Positions 43,472 through 51,596 of a stretch of DNA of 64,000 nt are shown one piece after another. The notes beneath the pieces were generated by a model. It saw only the letters and a list, made by a program, of their open reading frames with translations. It had not been told where the DNA came from and did not search any database. The translations under genes were made by a program, and so were the position numbers. How positions within the stretch are numbered: position 1 is the stretch's first letter; each line of letters opens with the position of its first letter. The stretch spans positions 496,001-560,000 of the forward strand of contig NZ_JAJVKW010000005.1 in NCBI RefSeq assembly GCF_024198255.1. The letters run 5' to 3'. The stretch is from Myxococcus guangdongensis. Lineage in GTDB: Bacteria; Myxococcota; Myxococcia; Myxococcales; Myxococcaceae.

Positions 43472-44239
43472 GTGGAGCTGACGCTCGTCTCGTACAACAT
43501 CCACAGCGGCATCGGGACGGACGGCCGGTTCGACCTGGGCCGCGTGGGTGAGGTGCTCCGCGAGGTGGGCGCCGACATCGTCGCCCTGCAGGAGGTGGGC
43601 GACTTTCGCGCGCGCACCTCGCGGGAGGACCAACCCGAGCACCTGGCGGACGTGCTCGGCATGCACATGGCCTTCGGCCCCAACGTCGTGCGCAACGGCC
43701 GGCGCTATGGCAACGCCATCCTCACGCGGCTGCCCATCCTCCACTCGAAGAACTACGACCTGAGCGTGGGGCGGCGCGAGCCTCGGGGCGCGCTGCGGTG
43801 TGACCTGGACATGGGCGGGGGCCAGCAGCTCCACGTGTTCTCGCTCCACCTGGGCCTCCGGGTGTCGGAGCGGCGGCGGCAGGAGGCGCTGCTGCTCGGC
43901 TCGGACATCCTGCGGGACGCCGTGCGCAAGGACCCGGCGGTGGTGTGCGGGGACTTCAACTACTGGGGCAACGGCGCGGTGCCCTCGCTGGTGCGCAAGG
44001 CCATCCACGACGCCGCGCTGGAGCTGGGCACGCCGGCGCGCACCTATCCCACGCGGTGGCCCATGCTGCGCTTGGACCGCATCTACGTGGACTCGGGCGT
44101 CCGGCCGCTTCGAATCTTTCCCCACCGCACGGAGCTCAGCCGGGTGGCGTCGGACCACCTGCCGCTGGTGCTGCGCTTCCAGGCGCCCATCCTCTCCGAG
44201 AGCACGTCCGACTCTCCACCGGTGCAGCTCATCGGCTAG
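43472..44239 (+). CDS. Endonuclease/exonuclease/phosphatase (EEP) family protein
   Basis: 255 residues. LTLVSYNIHSGIGTDGRFDL, VALQEVG (metal Glu), VFSLHLG, VVCGDFNYWG (Asp-x-Asn) and ASDHLPLVLRF (catalytic Asp-His) are the full EEP set. No signal peptide, so cytoplasmic. Substrates in this family range from DNA to phosphoinositides; the short YNIH form is common in bacterial EEP proteins next to cardiolipin synthases, but none lies here. GTG 43472 directly precedes the first strand. Confidence 0.87.
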   Translation: MELTLVSYNIHSGIGTDGRFDLGRVGEVLREVGADIVALQEVGDFRARTSREDQPEHLADVLGMHMAFGPNVVRNGRRYGNAILTRLPILHSKNYDLSVGRREPRGALRCDLDMGGGQQLHVFSLHLGLRVSERRRQEALLLGSDILRDAVRKDPAVVCGDFNYWGNGAVPSLVRKAIHDAALELGTPARTYPTRWPMLRLDRIYVDSGVRPLRIFPHRTELSRVASDHLPLVLRFQAPILSESTSDSPPVQLIG

Positions 44240-44249
44240 CGTGCGGGAA

Positions 44250-44288
44250 CCGGCGTCACGTTGAGTGGCTGACGCTTGTGAACGCCGG
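44250..44288 (+). terminator. Candidate terminator after the EEP gene
   Basis: CCGGCGTCAC and GTG-A-ACGCCGG pair (10 bp, one bulged A) around an 18-base loop, starting 10 bases past the stop codon. No T-run. Confidence 0.5.
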
Positions 44289-44379
44289 ACAGAAATGCCC
44301 CAGGGAGGTTGTCCCAAAGGGCAGGGGTGCCTAGGTTGGCGCCACTTCTGTGAGGACGCGAGCGCCGGCCGGAGAGTGA

Positions 44380-44841
44380 ATGCACGTGGGGAGCGAACAG
44401 ACGGAGCGTGGGCTCACCGCGCTCGTCGGCCGCATGGCGGACAGCTTCAGTCGGCTGGTGACCCAGCACCTGCAGCTGGCGCGCCTGGAGCTCGAGGAGG
44501 ACCTGAAGTCCGCGAGCATGAACGTGGCGATGATCGCCGCCTTCGTGCCCTTCATCCTGGTGGGCTATGCCTTCGCGTGCGCGGCGCTCGCGGCGGTGTT
44601 GTTCCCCTGGCTGGGGTGGGCGGGAGCGTTCGGCGTGGTGGCGCTGCTCAACCTGGTGGCGGGTGGTGGCGGTGTGGCCTGGGCGCTGCACAAGCTGAAG
44701 ACGCGGCGGATGATGGACGACACCACGGACGAGCTGTCGCGCAGCATGGCGGCGCTCACGGCCCCGGCCCCCATGTCCCTGGGCAACTCGCTGCAGGGTG
44801 GGGACGGTCATCTCTTCAAGGAGCCCCCGCATGGGCGCTAG
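44380..44841 (+). CDS. YqjE-like membrane protein (DUF1469 / Phage_holin_3_6)
   Basis: 153 residues. An amphipathic N-terminal helix (FSRLVTQHLQLARLELEEDL) leads into a two-helix membrane hairpin (MIAAFVPFILVGYAFACAAL, then FGVVALLNLVAGGGGVAWAL), then a basic cytoplasmic helix (LHKLKTRRMMDD). This is the layout of the DUF1469 family, which includes E. coli YqjE; despite the holin name nothing here suggests lysis. It is the first gene of a five-gene cassette and overlaps the second by 11 bases. Confidence 0.78.
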   Translation: MHVGSEQTERGLTALVGRMADSFSRLVTQHLQLARLELEEDLKSASMNVAMIAAFVPFILVGYAFACAALAAVLFPWLGWAGAFGVVALLNLVAGGGGVAWALHKLKTRRMMDDTTDELSRSMAALTAPAPMSLGNSLQGGDGHLFKEPPHGR

Positions 44842-45052
44842 CAACGGACATCCCAAGCCGACGGGGCCTCGCACGAGCGCGATGCTCCGTCAGGACATCG
44901 AGCGGACGCGCGCGGAGCTGGCCACGTCGGTGAGCGCGCTGCGCGAGGAGGTGGCGGTCGCCGCCGACTGGCGTGAGTGGGTGCGCCGTCATCCCTACGC
45001 GTGCGTGGGGGCGGCGTTCGCGGTGGGGATGTTGTTGGGCTCGCGTCGCTGA
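44831..45052 (+). CDS. Small C-tail-anchored protein, DUF3618/DUF883-like
   Basis: 73 residues. A helical middle (LRQDIERTRAELATSVSALR) resembles DUF3618. The end, EWVRRHPYACVGAAFAVGML followed by LGSRR, is the Pro-plus-glycine-zipper membrane tail with a terminal Arg pair seen in ElaB/YqjD (DUF883) proteins, so it should be anchored in the inner membrane by its C-terminus. ATG 44831 has AAGGAG upstream and overlaps the previous gene by 11 bases. Confidence 0.72.
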   Translation: MGASNGHPKPTGPRTSAMLRQDIERTRAELATSVSALREEVAVAADWREWVRRHPYACVGAAFAVGMLLGSRR

Positions 45053-45115
45053 AGCGGCGCGCGTGGGCCCCGAGACTTTCGCAGTTCCATTTTTCGAATC
45101 GAGGAGAGCACGTTC

Positions 45116-45316
45116 ATGGACATGAATCCGCAGCAGGTGGCCGACCGGGCCCGACAGCTCCAGGACCAGGTGTTGCCGCAGCTCGACGAGGCCCGGCAGA
45201 ACCTGGTGGACATGAACCACCGCGTGGTGAGCTTCATCCGCGCCAACCCCGGCACGTGTCTGTTGGGCGCGGTGGCCGTGGGGTTCCTGGTCGGCCGCAT
45301 CGCTTCCCGCCGCTGA
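45116..45316 (+). CDS. Small C-tail-anchored membrane protein, DUF883-like
   Basis: 66 residues. A helical N-terminal half (QQVADRARQLQDQVLPQLDE) and a C-terminal membrane tail FIRANPGTCLLGAVAVGFLV ending GRIASRR, the same Pro/Gly-zipper/Arg pattern as the preceding gene. In E. coli such proteins (ElaB, YqjD, YgaM) sit in the inner membrane and bind ribosomes in stationary phase; a similar role here is inference. Good ribosome binding site (GAGGAGAG). Confidence 0.72.
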   Translation: MDMNPQQVADRARQLQDQVLPQLDEARQNLVDMNHRVVSFIRANPGTCLLGAVAVGFLVGRIASRR

Positions 45317-45351
45317 AGCCGTCCTGGGACGGCACACGAGAGAGGACACTC

Positions 45352-45804
45352 ATGACGAACTATCCAGGGGCTTCAGGCAATGGCAACCCTTCGTCGCGGC
45401 CCTCGGGCACGGACGCGGGGTTCGGCCAGCGGGTGGACCAGATTGGCTCGGAGGCGCAGCAGCTCTGGAGTGATGCCAGGGGCGCGGTGGATGACCTGGG
45501 CCAGACGTTGGACCTGCGGGGCCGCGTGGAGCGCAACCCGTACGGGATGATCGCCGCCGCGCTGGGCGTGGGCTACGTGCTGGGCGGGGGGCTGTTCACG
45601 CCGCTGACGGCGCGCATGCTCCGGTTGGGCGTGCGCCTGGCCGCGCTGCCGTTCGTGAAGGACGAGCTGCTGGGCATGGCGGAGACGGCGTTCCAGGGTT
45701 ATCAGGCGGGTCGCGGCGCGGTGAGCTCCGCGGTCTCGCGGGAGCCCGGTGCCGCGTCCGCGGATGCGTCCGTCGCGGGCACGCCCCGTCCCCCGTCCTA
45801 CTAG
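45352..45804 (+). CDS. Glycine-rich small membrane protein
   Basis: 150 residues. A Ser/Gly/Asn-rich N-terminus (~35 residues), a helix (QQLWSDARGAVDDLGQTLDL), then RNPYGMIAAALGVGYVLGGG, again the Asn-Pro-plus-glycine-zipper membrane segment found in the two previous genes. A further hydrophobic stretch (MLRLGVRLAALPFVKDEL) and a disordered tail follow. No known family recognised. Fourth gene of the cassette. Confidence 0.68.
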   Translation: MTNYPGASGNGNPSSRPSGTDAGFGQRVDQIGSEAQQLWSDARGAVDDLGQTLDLRGRVERNPYGMIAAALGVGYVLGGGLFTPLTARMLRLGVRLAALPFVKDELLGMAETAFQGYQAGRGAVSSAVSREPGAASADASVAGTPRPPSY

Positions 45805-45849
45805 GCTTCTCGTCGTTCCCTCGTCGTTTTATTTTCCTTTGGAGTCGCC

Positions 45850-46143
45850 ATGAACCTGAACGCCCTGAAGAAGATGGACAAGGACGACCTGCTCAACCTC
45901 ATCGGCCTGGAGAGCCGTCGCAGCGCGGCGGAGGATGTGCTGCCGGTGATCGGCGCCTTCGCGGCCGGCCTGCTGGTGGGCGCGGGCCTGGGGCTGCTGC
46001 TGGCCCCCAAGCCGGGCACCCAGCTGCGGGACGACCTGCGCCAGAAGCTGCAGACCGGCCAGGACTACCTGAACAACCAGCTGAACCGGGGCGAGAGCGC
46101 TCCGGCGCAGGGCACGCAGTCGCCCGTGTCGCGCACGGCGTGA
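45850..46143 (+). CDS. YtxH-like small membrane protein
   Basis: 97 residues. After a short charged start, VLPVIGAFAAGLLVGAGLGL followed by LLAPKPGTQLRDDLRQKL is the YtxH pattern: one Gly-rich membrane helix ending in LAPxxG and an amphipathic helix. YtxH-type proteins belong to general stress regulons in Firmicutes; function unknown. Last gene of the cassette, followed by a strong terminator. Confidence 0.75.
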   Translation: MNLNALKKMDKDDLLNLIGLESRRSAAEDVLPVIGAFAAGLLVGAGLGLLLAPKPGTQLRDDLRQKLQTGQDYLNNQLNRGESAPAQGTQSPVSRTA

Positions 46144-46187
46144 GCCTGTCGGCCCGCGGCCTTGGCTGCGTGGACCGTGATTGACGT

Positions 46188-46223
46188 GAGGGCCCTCATC
46201 CGCGCAGGCGGGTGGGGGCCTTC
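46188..46223 (+). terminator. Terminator of the small-membrane-protein cassette
   Basis: Sixteen-base arms 46188-46203 and 46208-46223 (13 Watson-Crick pairs and 3 G:U) close on a GCAG tetraloop; GTCGTTT follows. It begins 44 bases after the YtxH-like stop. Confidence 0.75.
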
Positions 46224-46305
46224 GTCGTTTCGGGCGGGTCCTGTCACGGCTTCGCGCGCGTCCCGAGCGGCCGGGCCGACCCGAAGCGGGTGTAGAGTTG
46301 GCATC

Positions 46306-47199
46306 GTGAGTGACCTGGCAAAGGGTGATGGGGCGGTGGGACCGGAGGCGGCGCTGGCGCGGCTGCGCGCGCTGGAGACGCTCGAGTCCGGCTACGAAGC
46401 CTGGCTGGAGCTGAAGCTGGAGCACGCGGCCTCCGTCGCGCGGTTTCGCGAGGAGCGCGAGCGACTGACGCAACAAGGCTCGTTCCTCCTGGGCGCGGTG
46501 CGCGCCGCGGGGCTCGACGCGTCCGCCTCATCGGAGCCAGGGCTCGCGCCCACGTCCGCGGGGGACTTCCTGCGCGACGCGGAGGCGAAGCTCGCGAGCG
46601 CTCGCGAGGCGCTGTCCTCACGCGAAGCCGAGACCGAGGCGGGTTATGCGTCCGCCTTCGCGGAGATCCGCGCGACGCTGAAGGACCGGGCCTTGCGTCA
46701 CCTGTCGGTCCATCGCCCGCGGCTGACGTTGCTGCTCCGTCGCGTGGGCGCGGAGCGCTCCATCCTCCACCTGGAGCGCGTCTCGGGCGACACGCCCGTG
46801 CTGCTGTGCATGCTCTTCTCCGGACGGATTCCGTCGCGGTACGGCTTCCTGCTCGATGACTCGACGGAGGACGTGGCGCTGCCACCCGCGCCGCTCTATC
46901 CCGAAGAGGGTGTGGCCCCCGGCGACGTGCGGCCCGACGCGGCCGCCCTGGTGGCGCGGATCCGCGCGGGCGAGGAGGTCCTCCCGCTCAAGGGGATGCT
47001 TCCGCTGTCCATCCCCCGGCCCGGTGGGGACGAGGACTTCTTCCGGCTCCTCCAGCGGGGCGCGGTGCTGGAGGTCGAGGTGGCGGACGGGGCGAGCTTC
47101 CGCAACGTCCTCTCGCGAGAGGAGTCGGAGCGCTTCGCGGGCCACCTCCTGCGCCTCAAGCTGTCGGGGCGCATCGAGCTGGACATCGAAGCGGGCTGA
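46306..47199 (+). CDS. Hypothetical protein with N-terminal coiled coil
   Basis: 297 residues; I recognise no family. Residues ~10-135 are a long charged helix, broken once (LESGYEAWLELKLEHAASVA, FLRDAEAKLASAREALSSRE). Residues ~150-297 look like a compact alpha/beta domain (RSILHLERVSGDTPVLLCML, then FSGRIPSRYGFLLDDS). No signal peptide or membrane helix. The GTG start at 46306 is weakly supported: no clear ribosome binding site. It is convergent with a lipoprotein gene, seven bases away, and separated from the cassette by a terminator. Confidence 0.65.
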   Translation: MSDLAKGDGAVGPEAALARLRALETLESGYEAWLELKLEHAASVARFREERERLTQQGSFLLGAVRAAGLDASASSEPGLAPTSAGDFLRDAEAKLASAREALSSREAETEAGYASAFAEIRATLKDRALRHLSVHRPRLTLLLRRVGAERSILHLERVSGDTPVLLCMLFSGRIPSRYGFLLDDSTEDVALPPAPLYPEEGVAPGDVRPDAAALVARIRAGEEVLPLKGMLPLSIPRPGGDEDFFRLLQRGAVLEVEVADGASFRNVLSREESERFAGHLLRLKLSGRIELDIEAG

Positions 47200-47206
47200 A
47201 GCGCCT

Positions 47207-48076
47207 TCAGTTTGTCCGGATGACGCCCACGTCGGCGGTGCCCGCGAGCAGGGCGCTGCCGATGAACAGGTTGTTGGACTCGGCGCCGCCCAGGCGCACG
47301 GCCTGGAAGATGACCAGGTACGTCTTGTTGGACTGCGGGAAGGCCGAGCCGGGAATCGTCACCTGGGCCTCGCGGTACGAGCCCGGCACCGCGACCAACT
47401 GGAGGAACTCCACCGGCGTGGTGGGCACGTTGGAGTAGGTGGGCTCGCCCTTCGAGCCGTCCGAGCTCAGGGGCACCACGGTGACGAAGCCCAGCGTGCG
47501 CTCCTTGCCACCGGAAACCGCCGCGCGCTCGAAGCTGAGCGCCGTGCCGGACGCATGGCGCACGAAGCCCTCGGGCGGATGGAAGCGGGTGATGGCCTCC
47601 TGCACGGGCGCGTCGTCCACCTGCCCCACGTAGCGCGTGCCGTTGCGCGCGGCGATGAACTGGTACGTCGCGCCCGAGGCGTACGTCAGCGCCGAGTCGC
47701 TCCCGCCCACGTTCGTGCGGCTGTAGCTGCCCGAGCCGTCCTCGTTCAGCACCGTCGCCTGCCCACCCTGGGGCTGGAGAGTCGCGGTGGCGCCCGTCAC
47801 GCCCGAGGGCTGCGAGTTCTCACCGGAGCGGGTGCCGAAGAACACGAGCGCGGCCGTCTGGGCCGGAATCGCGATGACGTCCCCACCATCCGGGCCGAAC
47901 GTCCCCCCGTCGAAGCCGGCGAGCGCGGAGGCGGACAGCTCCACCTCGGGCGTGGCCAGCAGGGTGCCCACCATGACGTGCTCGGCGGTGAGCTGGGCCC
48001 CCGTCTTCTCCAGGTCGCACGCCAGGGGAGCGAGGAAGAGGGCGGTGACGGCGGCGGACACGAGGATGCGTTTCAT
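47207..48076 (-). CDS. Hypothetical lipoprotein
   Basis: 289 residues. Signal peptide with lipobox FLAPLACDLEK; Cys near residue 20. The rest is beta-rich with Gly/Ser/Thr loops (PQGGQATVLNEDGSGSYSRT), resembling surface or periplasmic beta-sandwich proteins, but no family is recognised. ATG 48076 has AGGA upstream. It is divergent from a CHASE2 cyclase gene across 102 bases. Confidence 0.68.
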   Translation of the reverse strand: MKRILVSAAVTALFLAPLACDLEKTGAQLTAEHVMVGTLLATPEVELSASALAGFDGGTFGPDGGDVIAIPAQTAALVFFGTRSGENSQPSGVTGATATLQPQGGQATVLNEDGSGSYSRTNVGGSDSALTYASGATYQFIAARNGTRYVGQVDDAPVQEAITRFHPPEGFVRHASGTALSFERAAVSGGKERTLGFVTVVPLSSDGSKGEPTYSNVPTTPVEFLQLVAVPGSYREAQVTIPGSAFPQSNKTYLVIFQAVRLGGAESNNLFIGSALLAGTADVGVIRTN

Positions 48077-48178
48077 CAGGAGTCTTCCTGGGGTGTGTGA
48101 GCGGGGGCAGGGAGCATAGCAGGGGCCCGTGACAGACCCCTCGCGCATGGGAATCTCGGGGTATCCTCCCGCGCACCC

Positions 48179-50782
48179 GTGCAAGCACACCGCGTACACT
48201 TCGCGAGCTGGCGTTTCTTCAAGCGGCTCGGCTTCTCACTGGCGATGGCCGTCTTCTTCGGCTGTGTGCTGGGCATCCTCGTGTACCTGCGGGCACCCCA
48301 GCCCGCGGCGCCGCGCGAGGACTCTCCCGCGTGGGTTCCGTCAGGCGCCGTGGAAGTGGCGCAGGGCTGGCTGGAGGGGCTGGAGCGCCGCACCTACGAC
48401 TGGCGCGTGCTGGAGCTCGGCGCGCGCTCGGAGCGCCCGGACGAGGCCGTGGTGGTGGCCATCGACGACGAGACGCTCGCCGAGGCCCGTCAGGACGACC
48501 GGCCCGGCATCGCGACGCAGCCCTGGCCCCGGCAGCTCGTCGGAGCCATGGCCCACCGGCTGGTGGAGGAGGGCGCCCTGCTGGTGCTGTTGGACCTGCC
48601 CTTCCCGGAGCTGAGCCCCAACGCCTGCGTCAACCCGAAGCTGTCGCTCGGCGCCACGTCGAGCGATGACGCGTCCTTCCGCGAGTTCCTCGAGCGCGAC
48701 TCGGGCAAGGCGCTGCTGTCGTTCTCGTGGGAGAGCCAGGGCTCGCGCGTGCTGCCACCGGCGAGCCGCCTGTGGCCGTACCGGGTGAAGGTGGGCACGT
48801 TCCCCAGCACCAGCGAGGCGCGGGAGCGGACGCAGACGGTGCTCGCGGTCCAGCGCCCCGCGTTCGTCATCCCCGCGGGCAACCAGGTGGAGGTCTGGGG
48901 CGGCGCCACGGACGAGGCGGACGCGAAGTCGCTCGGCTCGCGGCTGGGGGCTCCCGGCGCCGTCATCGCCGAGCGGCGCGCGTCGGACGACACGTTCCGC
49001 GTGGGCCCCACGGACCTGTTCGTGTCGCTCGCCGAGGTCCAGGTCGAGGGCCTGGACACCTCGAAGCTCCTGGAGGTGCGCCAGCTCCAGCACCCGGTGG
49101 CGCCGCTGCTGGGCGGCGGTGCGGGCTATGGCGCCGTCACGCTGACCACGGACCCGGATGGGGTGGTGCGCGGCATCCCCCACCTGGTGGCCTACACGGC
49201 GAGGGATGGCCGCCACATCCTGCCTTCGCTGCCGCTCGCCGCCGCGATGCGCCTGGCGAACACGCGCACGCTCCGCTACGCGGACGGGCGGCTGCACGTG
49301 GGGGACGCGTACGCGGTGCCCATGGATGACTCGGGCTTCAGCCTGATGCGCTGGGATGCGCCGACGGCGGGGCGGGGCTCACGTGGCTCGCTGTCGCGCT
49401 CCATCCGCGCGTGGAACGTGCTGCTCAACGTGTTCGACGTCGCGGACGAGCGCCCCGCGCGGTTCGACAATGACCTGGAGGGGCGCACCGTCGTCCTCAC
49501 GCGGACCGCGGGCGAGTCCGGGCACATGCGGGCCACGCCCATCGGTCCGGAGACGCCGGGTGGCGCCATCCTGGGCCAGGCGCTGGCCAACATCCTGCGC
49601 TCCGAGGGCATCTCCCGCGCGCCGGCGGACCACGACCTGGCGCTCACCATGGGGCTGGCCTTCCTGGGGGCCTTCCTCGCGCTGTCGCTGAGCTTCCTCC
49701 TGCGCTCGCTGCGGGGCGCGCTGCTCTACGTGAGCGGCCTGGGGCTCGCGGGCGCGGGCTACATGGCGGCGGCCTGCTACGTGTTCATCGAGCAGCGGCT
49801 GTGGGTGGCCATGGCGGGGCCGCTGCTCGCCATGGTGGGCGCGTTCGCCGTCACCACCGTCTACGCCTTCCGCAACGAGCAGCAGATCCGGGACTTCGTG
49901 CAGGCGGCGCTCGGCCGGTACGTGAGCCCCGAGGTGGCGCGGCTGGTGACGCGCGACCTGAGCCTGATGCGTCCGGAGCGCCGGCGGATGTCGGTGTACG
50001 TCTGCGACATCGAGGGCTTCACGCGGCTGTCCGAGGGCATGACGCCCGAGCAGCTGGTGGGGCTGTTCAACGAGTACCTGCTGGAGATGGCGGCGGTGGT
50101 GCGCTCCACGGCGGGGCAGATGGACAAGTACATCGGCGACTCGGTGATGGCGTTCTGGGGCGCGCCGGTGCGCACGGAGCGCCACGCGCACCTGGCCTGT
50201 GAGGCCGCGCTGAAGATGCGCGAGGTGCTGGCGGCGCGGCAGGACGCCTGGGAGAAGAAGTACGGGCGCCGCCTGAGCTTCCGCGCCGGCGTGGACACGG
50301 GCGAAGTCGTCGTAGGCGACATGGGCAGCGAGCTGAAGTCCAACTACACCGTGCTCGGTGACGCGGTGGGGGTGGCCGCGCGGCTGGAGTCGCTCAACAA
50401 GGTGTACGGCACCTACGTGCTCGTGGGCGACGGCACGGTGACGCTCGCGGGGGACAACTACGTGTTTCGCGTGGTGGACCGGGTGCGCCTCAAGGGCCGC
50501 GCGGAGCCGCTGCGCGTGCACGAGCTGGTGGGGCGCAAGGGTGAAATCACCACGCCGCAGCAGGAGCAGCTCTCCGTCTACGAGCGCGCGCTGACGGCCT
50601 ATCACCAGCGCCGCTTCCCGGAGGCGCATGCCCTGTTCGAGCGCTCCGCCACCGACTTCAAGGACTCGGTCTCCGCCGTGTACGCGGCCCGCTGCGCGCG
50701 CTTCCTCGTCACGCCGCCGCCCGCGGAGTGGGACGGCGTGCACGGCCTGGAGGAGGGGGACGCGCCGGCCATCGCCGCGTAG
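48179..50782 (+). CDS. CHASE2-domain adenylate/guanylate cyclase
   Basis: 867 residues. One membrane helix (~15-38), an extracytoplasmic CHASE2 sensor (~55-490, with VVVAIDDETLAEARQD), three membrane helices (~482-560), then a class III cyclase domain (~600-770). Metal Asps are 610 (CDIEGFT) and 654 (IGDSVMAFWG); Lys 650 and Thr 724 fit ATP selectivity of the CyaC type; Arg 735 is present. The transition-state Asn of GDxVNxAAR is Gly 731 here (GDAVGVAARLE), which may reduce or abolish activity. A C-terminal helical segment (~800-867) looks TPR-like. The GTG start has no strong ribosome binding site. Confidence 0.87.
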   Translation: MQAHRVHFASWRFFKRLGFSLAMAVFFGCVLGILVYLRAPQPAAPREDSPAWVPSGAVEVAQGWLEGLERRTYDWRVLELGARSERPDEAVVVAIDDETLAEARQDDRPGIATQPWPRQLVGAMAHRLVEEGALLVLLDLPFPELSPNACVNPKLSLGATSSDDASFREFLERDSGKALLSFSWESQGSRVLPPASRLWPYRVKVGTFPSTSEARERTQTVLAVQRPAFVIPAGNQVEVWGGATDEADAKSLGSRLGAPGAVIAERRASDDTFRVGPTDLFVSLAEVQVEGLDTSKLLEVRQLQHPVAPLLGGGAGYGAVTLTTDPDGVVRGIPHLVAYTARDGRHILPSLPLAAAMRLANTRTLRYADGRLHVGDAYAVPMDDSGFSLMRWDAPTAGRGSRGSLSRSIRAWNVLLNVFDVADERPARFDNDLEGRTVVLTRTAGESGHMRATPIGPETPGGAILGQALANILRSEGISRAPADHDLALTMGLAFLGAFLALSLSFLLRSLRGALLYVSGLGLAGAGYMAAACYVFIEQRLWVAMAGPLLAMVGAFAVTTVYAFRNEQQIRDFVQAALGRYVSPEVARLVTRDLSLMRPERRRMSVYVCDIEGFTRLSEGMTPEQLVGLFNEYLLEMAAVVRSTAGQMDKYIGDSVMAFWGAPVRTERHAHLACEAALKMREVLAARQDAWEKKYGRRLSFRAGVDTGEVVVGDMGSELKSNYTVLGDAVGVAARLESLNKVYGTYVLVGDGTVTLAGDNYVFRVVDRVRLKGRAEPLRVHELVGRKGEITTPQQEQLSVYERALTAYHQRRFPEAHALFERSATDFKDSVSAVYAARCARFLVTPPPAEWDGVHGLEEGDAPAIAA

Positions 50783-50934
50783 CTTCGCGCGCTGGAGAGA
50801 GCATGGCGCGCACACGGCCTGTTCCCAGGGCGTGCCCGTCGGCGCCCGCCGTCGCCGAATGAGGCCACCTCCCAGCGACGAGGTGCGCTCGGGGCGAGGC
50901 GTCGACGGAAGCGCGCGACCCGGCGAGGGAACAT

Positions 50935-50957
50935 GGCCTCGCGCACTGCGAGAGGCC
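50935..50957. terminator. Hairpin between convergent genes
   Basis: GGCCTC and GAGGCC pair around 11 bases that contain a further CGC/GCG pairing. It lies between the ends of the CHASE2 cyclase and the [2Fe-2S] protein genes and could serve both. Confidence 0.35.
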
Positions 50958-50979
50958 GATGAGCAGCTTGAGCCGCCGC

Positions 50980-51348
50980 TCAGTCGTCGTCCGGAGCCGG
51001 CGTGTCCGGTTGTCCGAAGAGCTCCGCGATGGGCGCGTCCTTCGCGATGTGCTCGCTCACCACCCGGCGCATCTTCTCGGGCGTCATCTCCGAGTAGTAC
51101 ACCTCTCCGTCCCACCCCATGAGTTGGTAGTCCTCGGGGGAGAGCGGGTCCCTCCGGCGGCCGGTGTCCTCGCGGACGACGACGTTGGGCCCCATGTGGC
51201 AGAAGCCGTAGCAGCCGCCCCGGTACAGCTCGCAGCGGGGCACCAGCCCCTGGGCGCTGAGCTCCGTGCGGGCCATCGCGTACACGTCATCCGCGCCGCC
51301 GGCCTTGCAGGTCGACCCCTTGCACACCGACAAGCGGTAGCGCTTCAT
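50980..51348 (-). CDS. Thioredoxin-like [2Fe-2S] ferredoxin
   Basis: 122 residues. YRLSVCKGSTCKAGGADDV and LYRGGCYGFCHMGPNVVV supply the four cysteines (C-x4-C and C-x3-C) of the thioredoxin-like [2Fe-2S] fold used by NuoE C-terminal domains and by stand-alone ferredoxins. The C-terminus is Asp/Pro-rich. It lies on the same strand as, and downstream of, the nuoCDGHI genes, which lack nuoE and nuoF, but a strong terminator separates them. ATG 51348 was preferred to a start 18 bases earlier. Confidence 0.82.
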   Translation of the reverse strand: MKRYRLSVCKGSTCKAGGADDVYAMARTELSAQGLVPRCELYRGGCYGFCHMGPNVVVREDTGRRRDPLSPEDYQLMGWDGEVYYSEMTPEKMRRVVSEHIAKDAPIAELFGQPDTPAPDDD

Positions 51349-51520
51349 CGCCAAGACAGCACCCACCCTACGCAGGCCTCACGCGGGACGAAAGCCACCC
51401 GCCCGCGCCTCTGTGCGCCCGAACGCACTCCACGCCGTCCCACGGGACGACTGTCCGCACGCCAGACGCCAGGGCCACTGAAGAGCTGCAACGTCATCAC
51501 CCGCGCCCCGAAATGACACC

Positions 51521-51554
51521 GGCCCGCCTGCCGCTCGGGAGCGGGAGGCGGGCC
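51521..51554 (-). terminator. Terminator of the nuoCDGHI operon
   Basis: Arms 51521-51536 and 51539-51554 match at 15 of 16 positions (GGCCCGCCT outermost). It lies 43 bases past the nuoI stop, and on the minus strand TCATTT follows. Confidence 0.75.
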
Positions 51555-51596
51555 GTGGTTGCTACGAGTCCCTACGCGCGGGACGTCCGGATGGAT

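Noticed and set aside
44380-44841. Phage holin / prophage remnant
   Set aside because: The DUF1469 family shares the Pfam 'holin' label, but no other phage gene is nearby and YqjE-type proteins are chromosomal.
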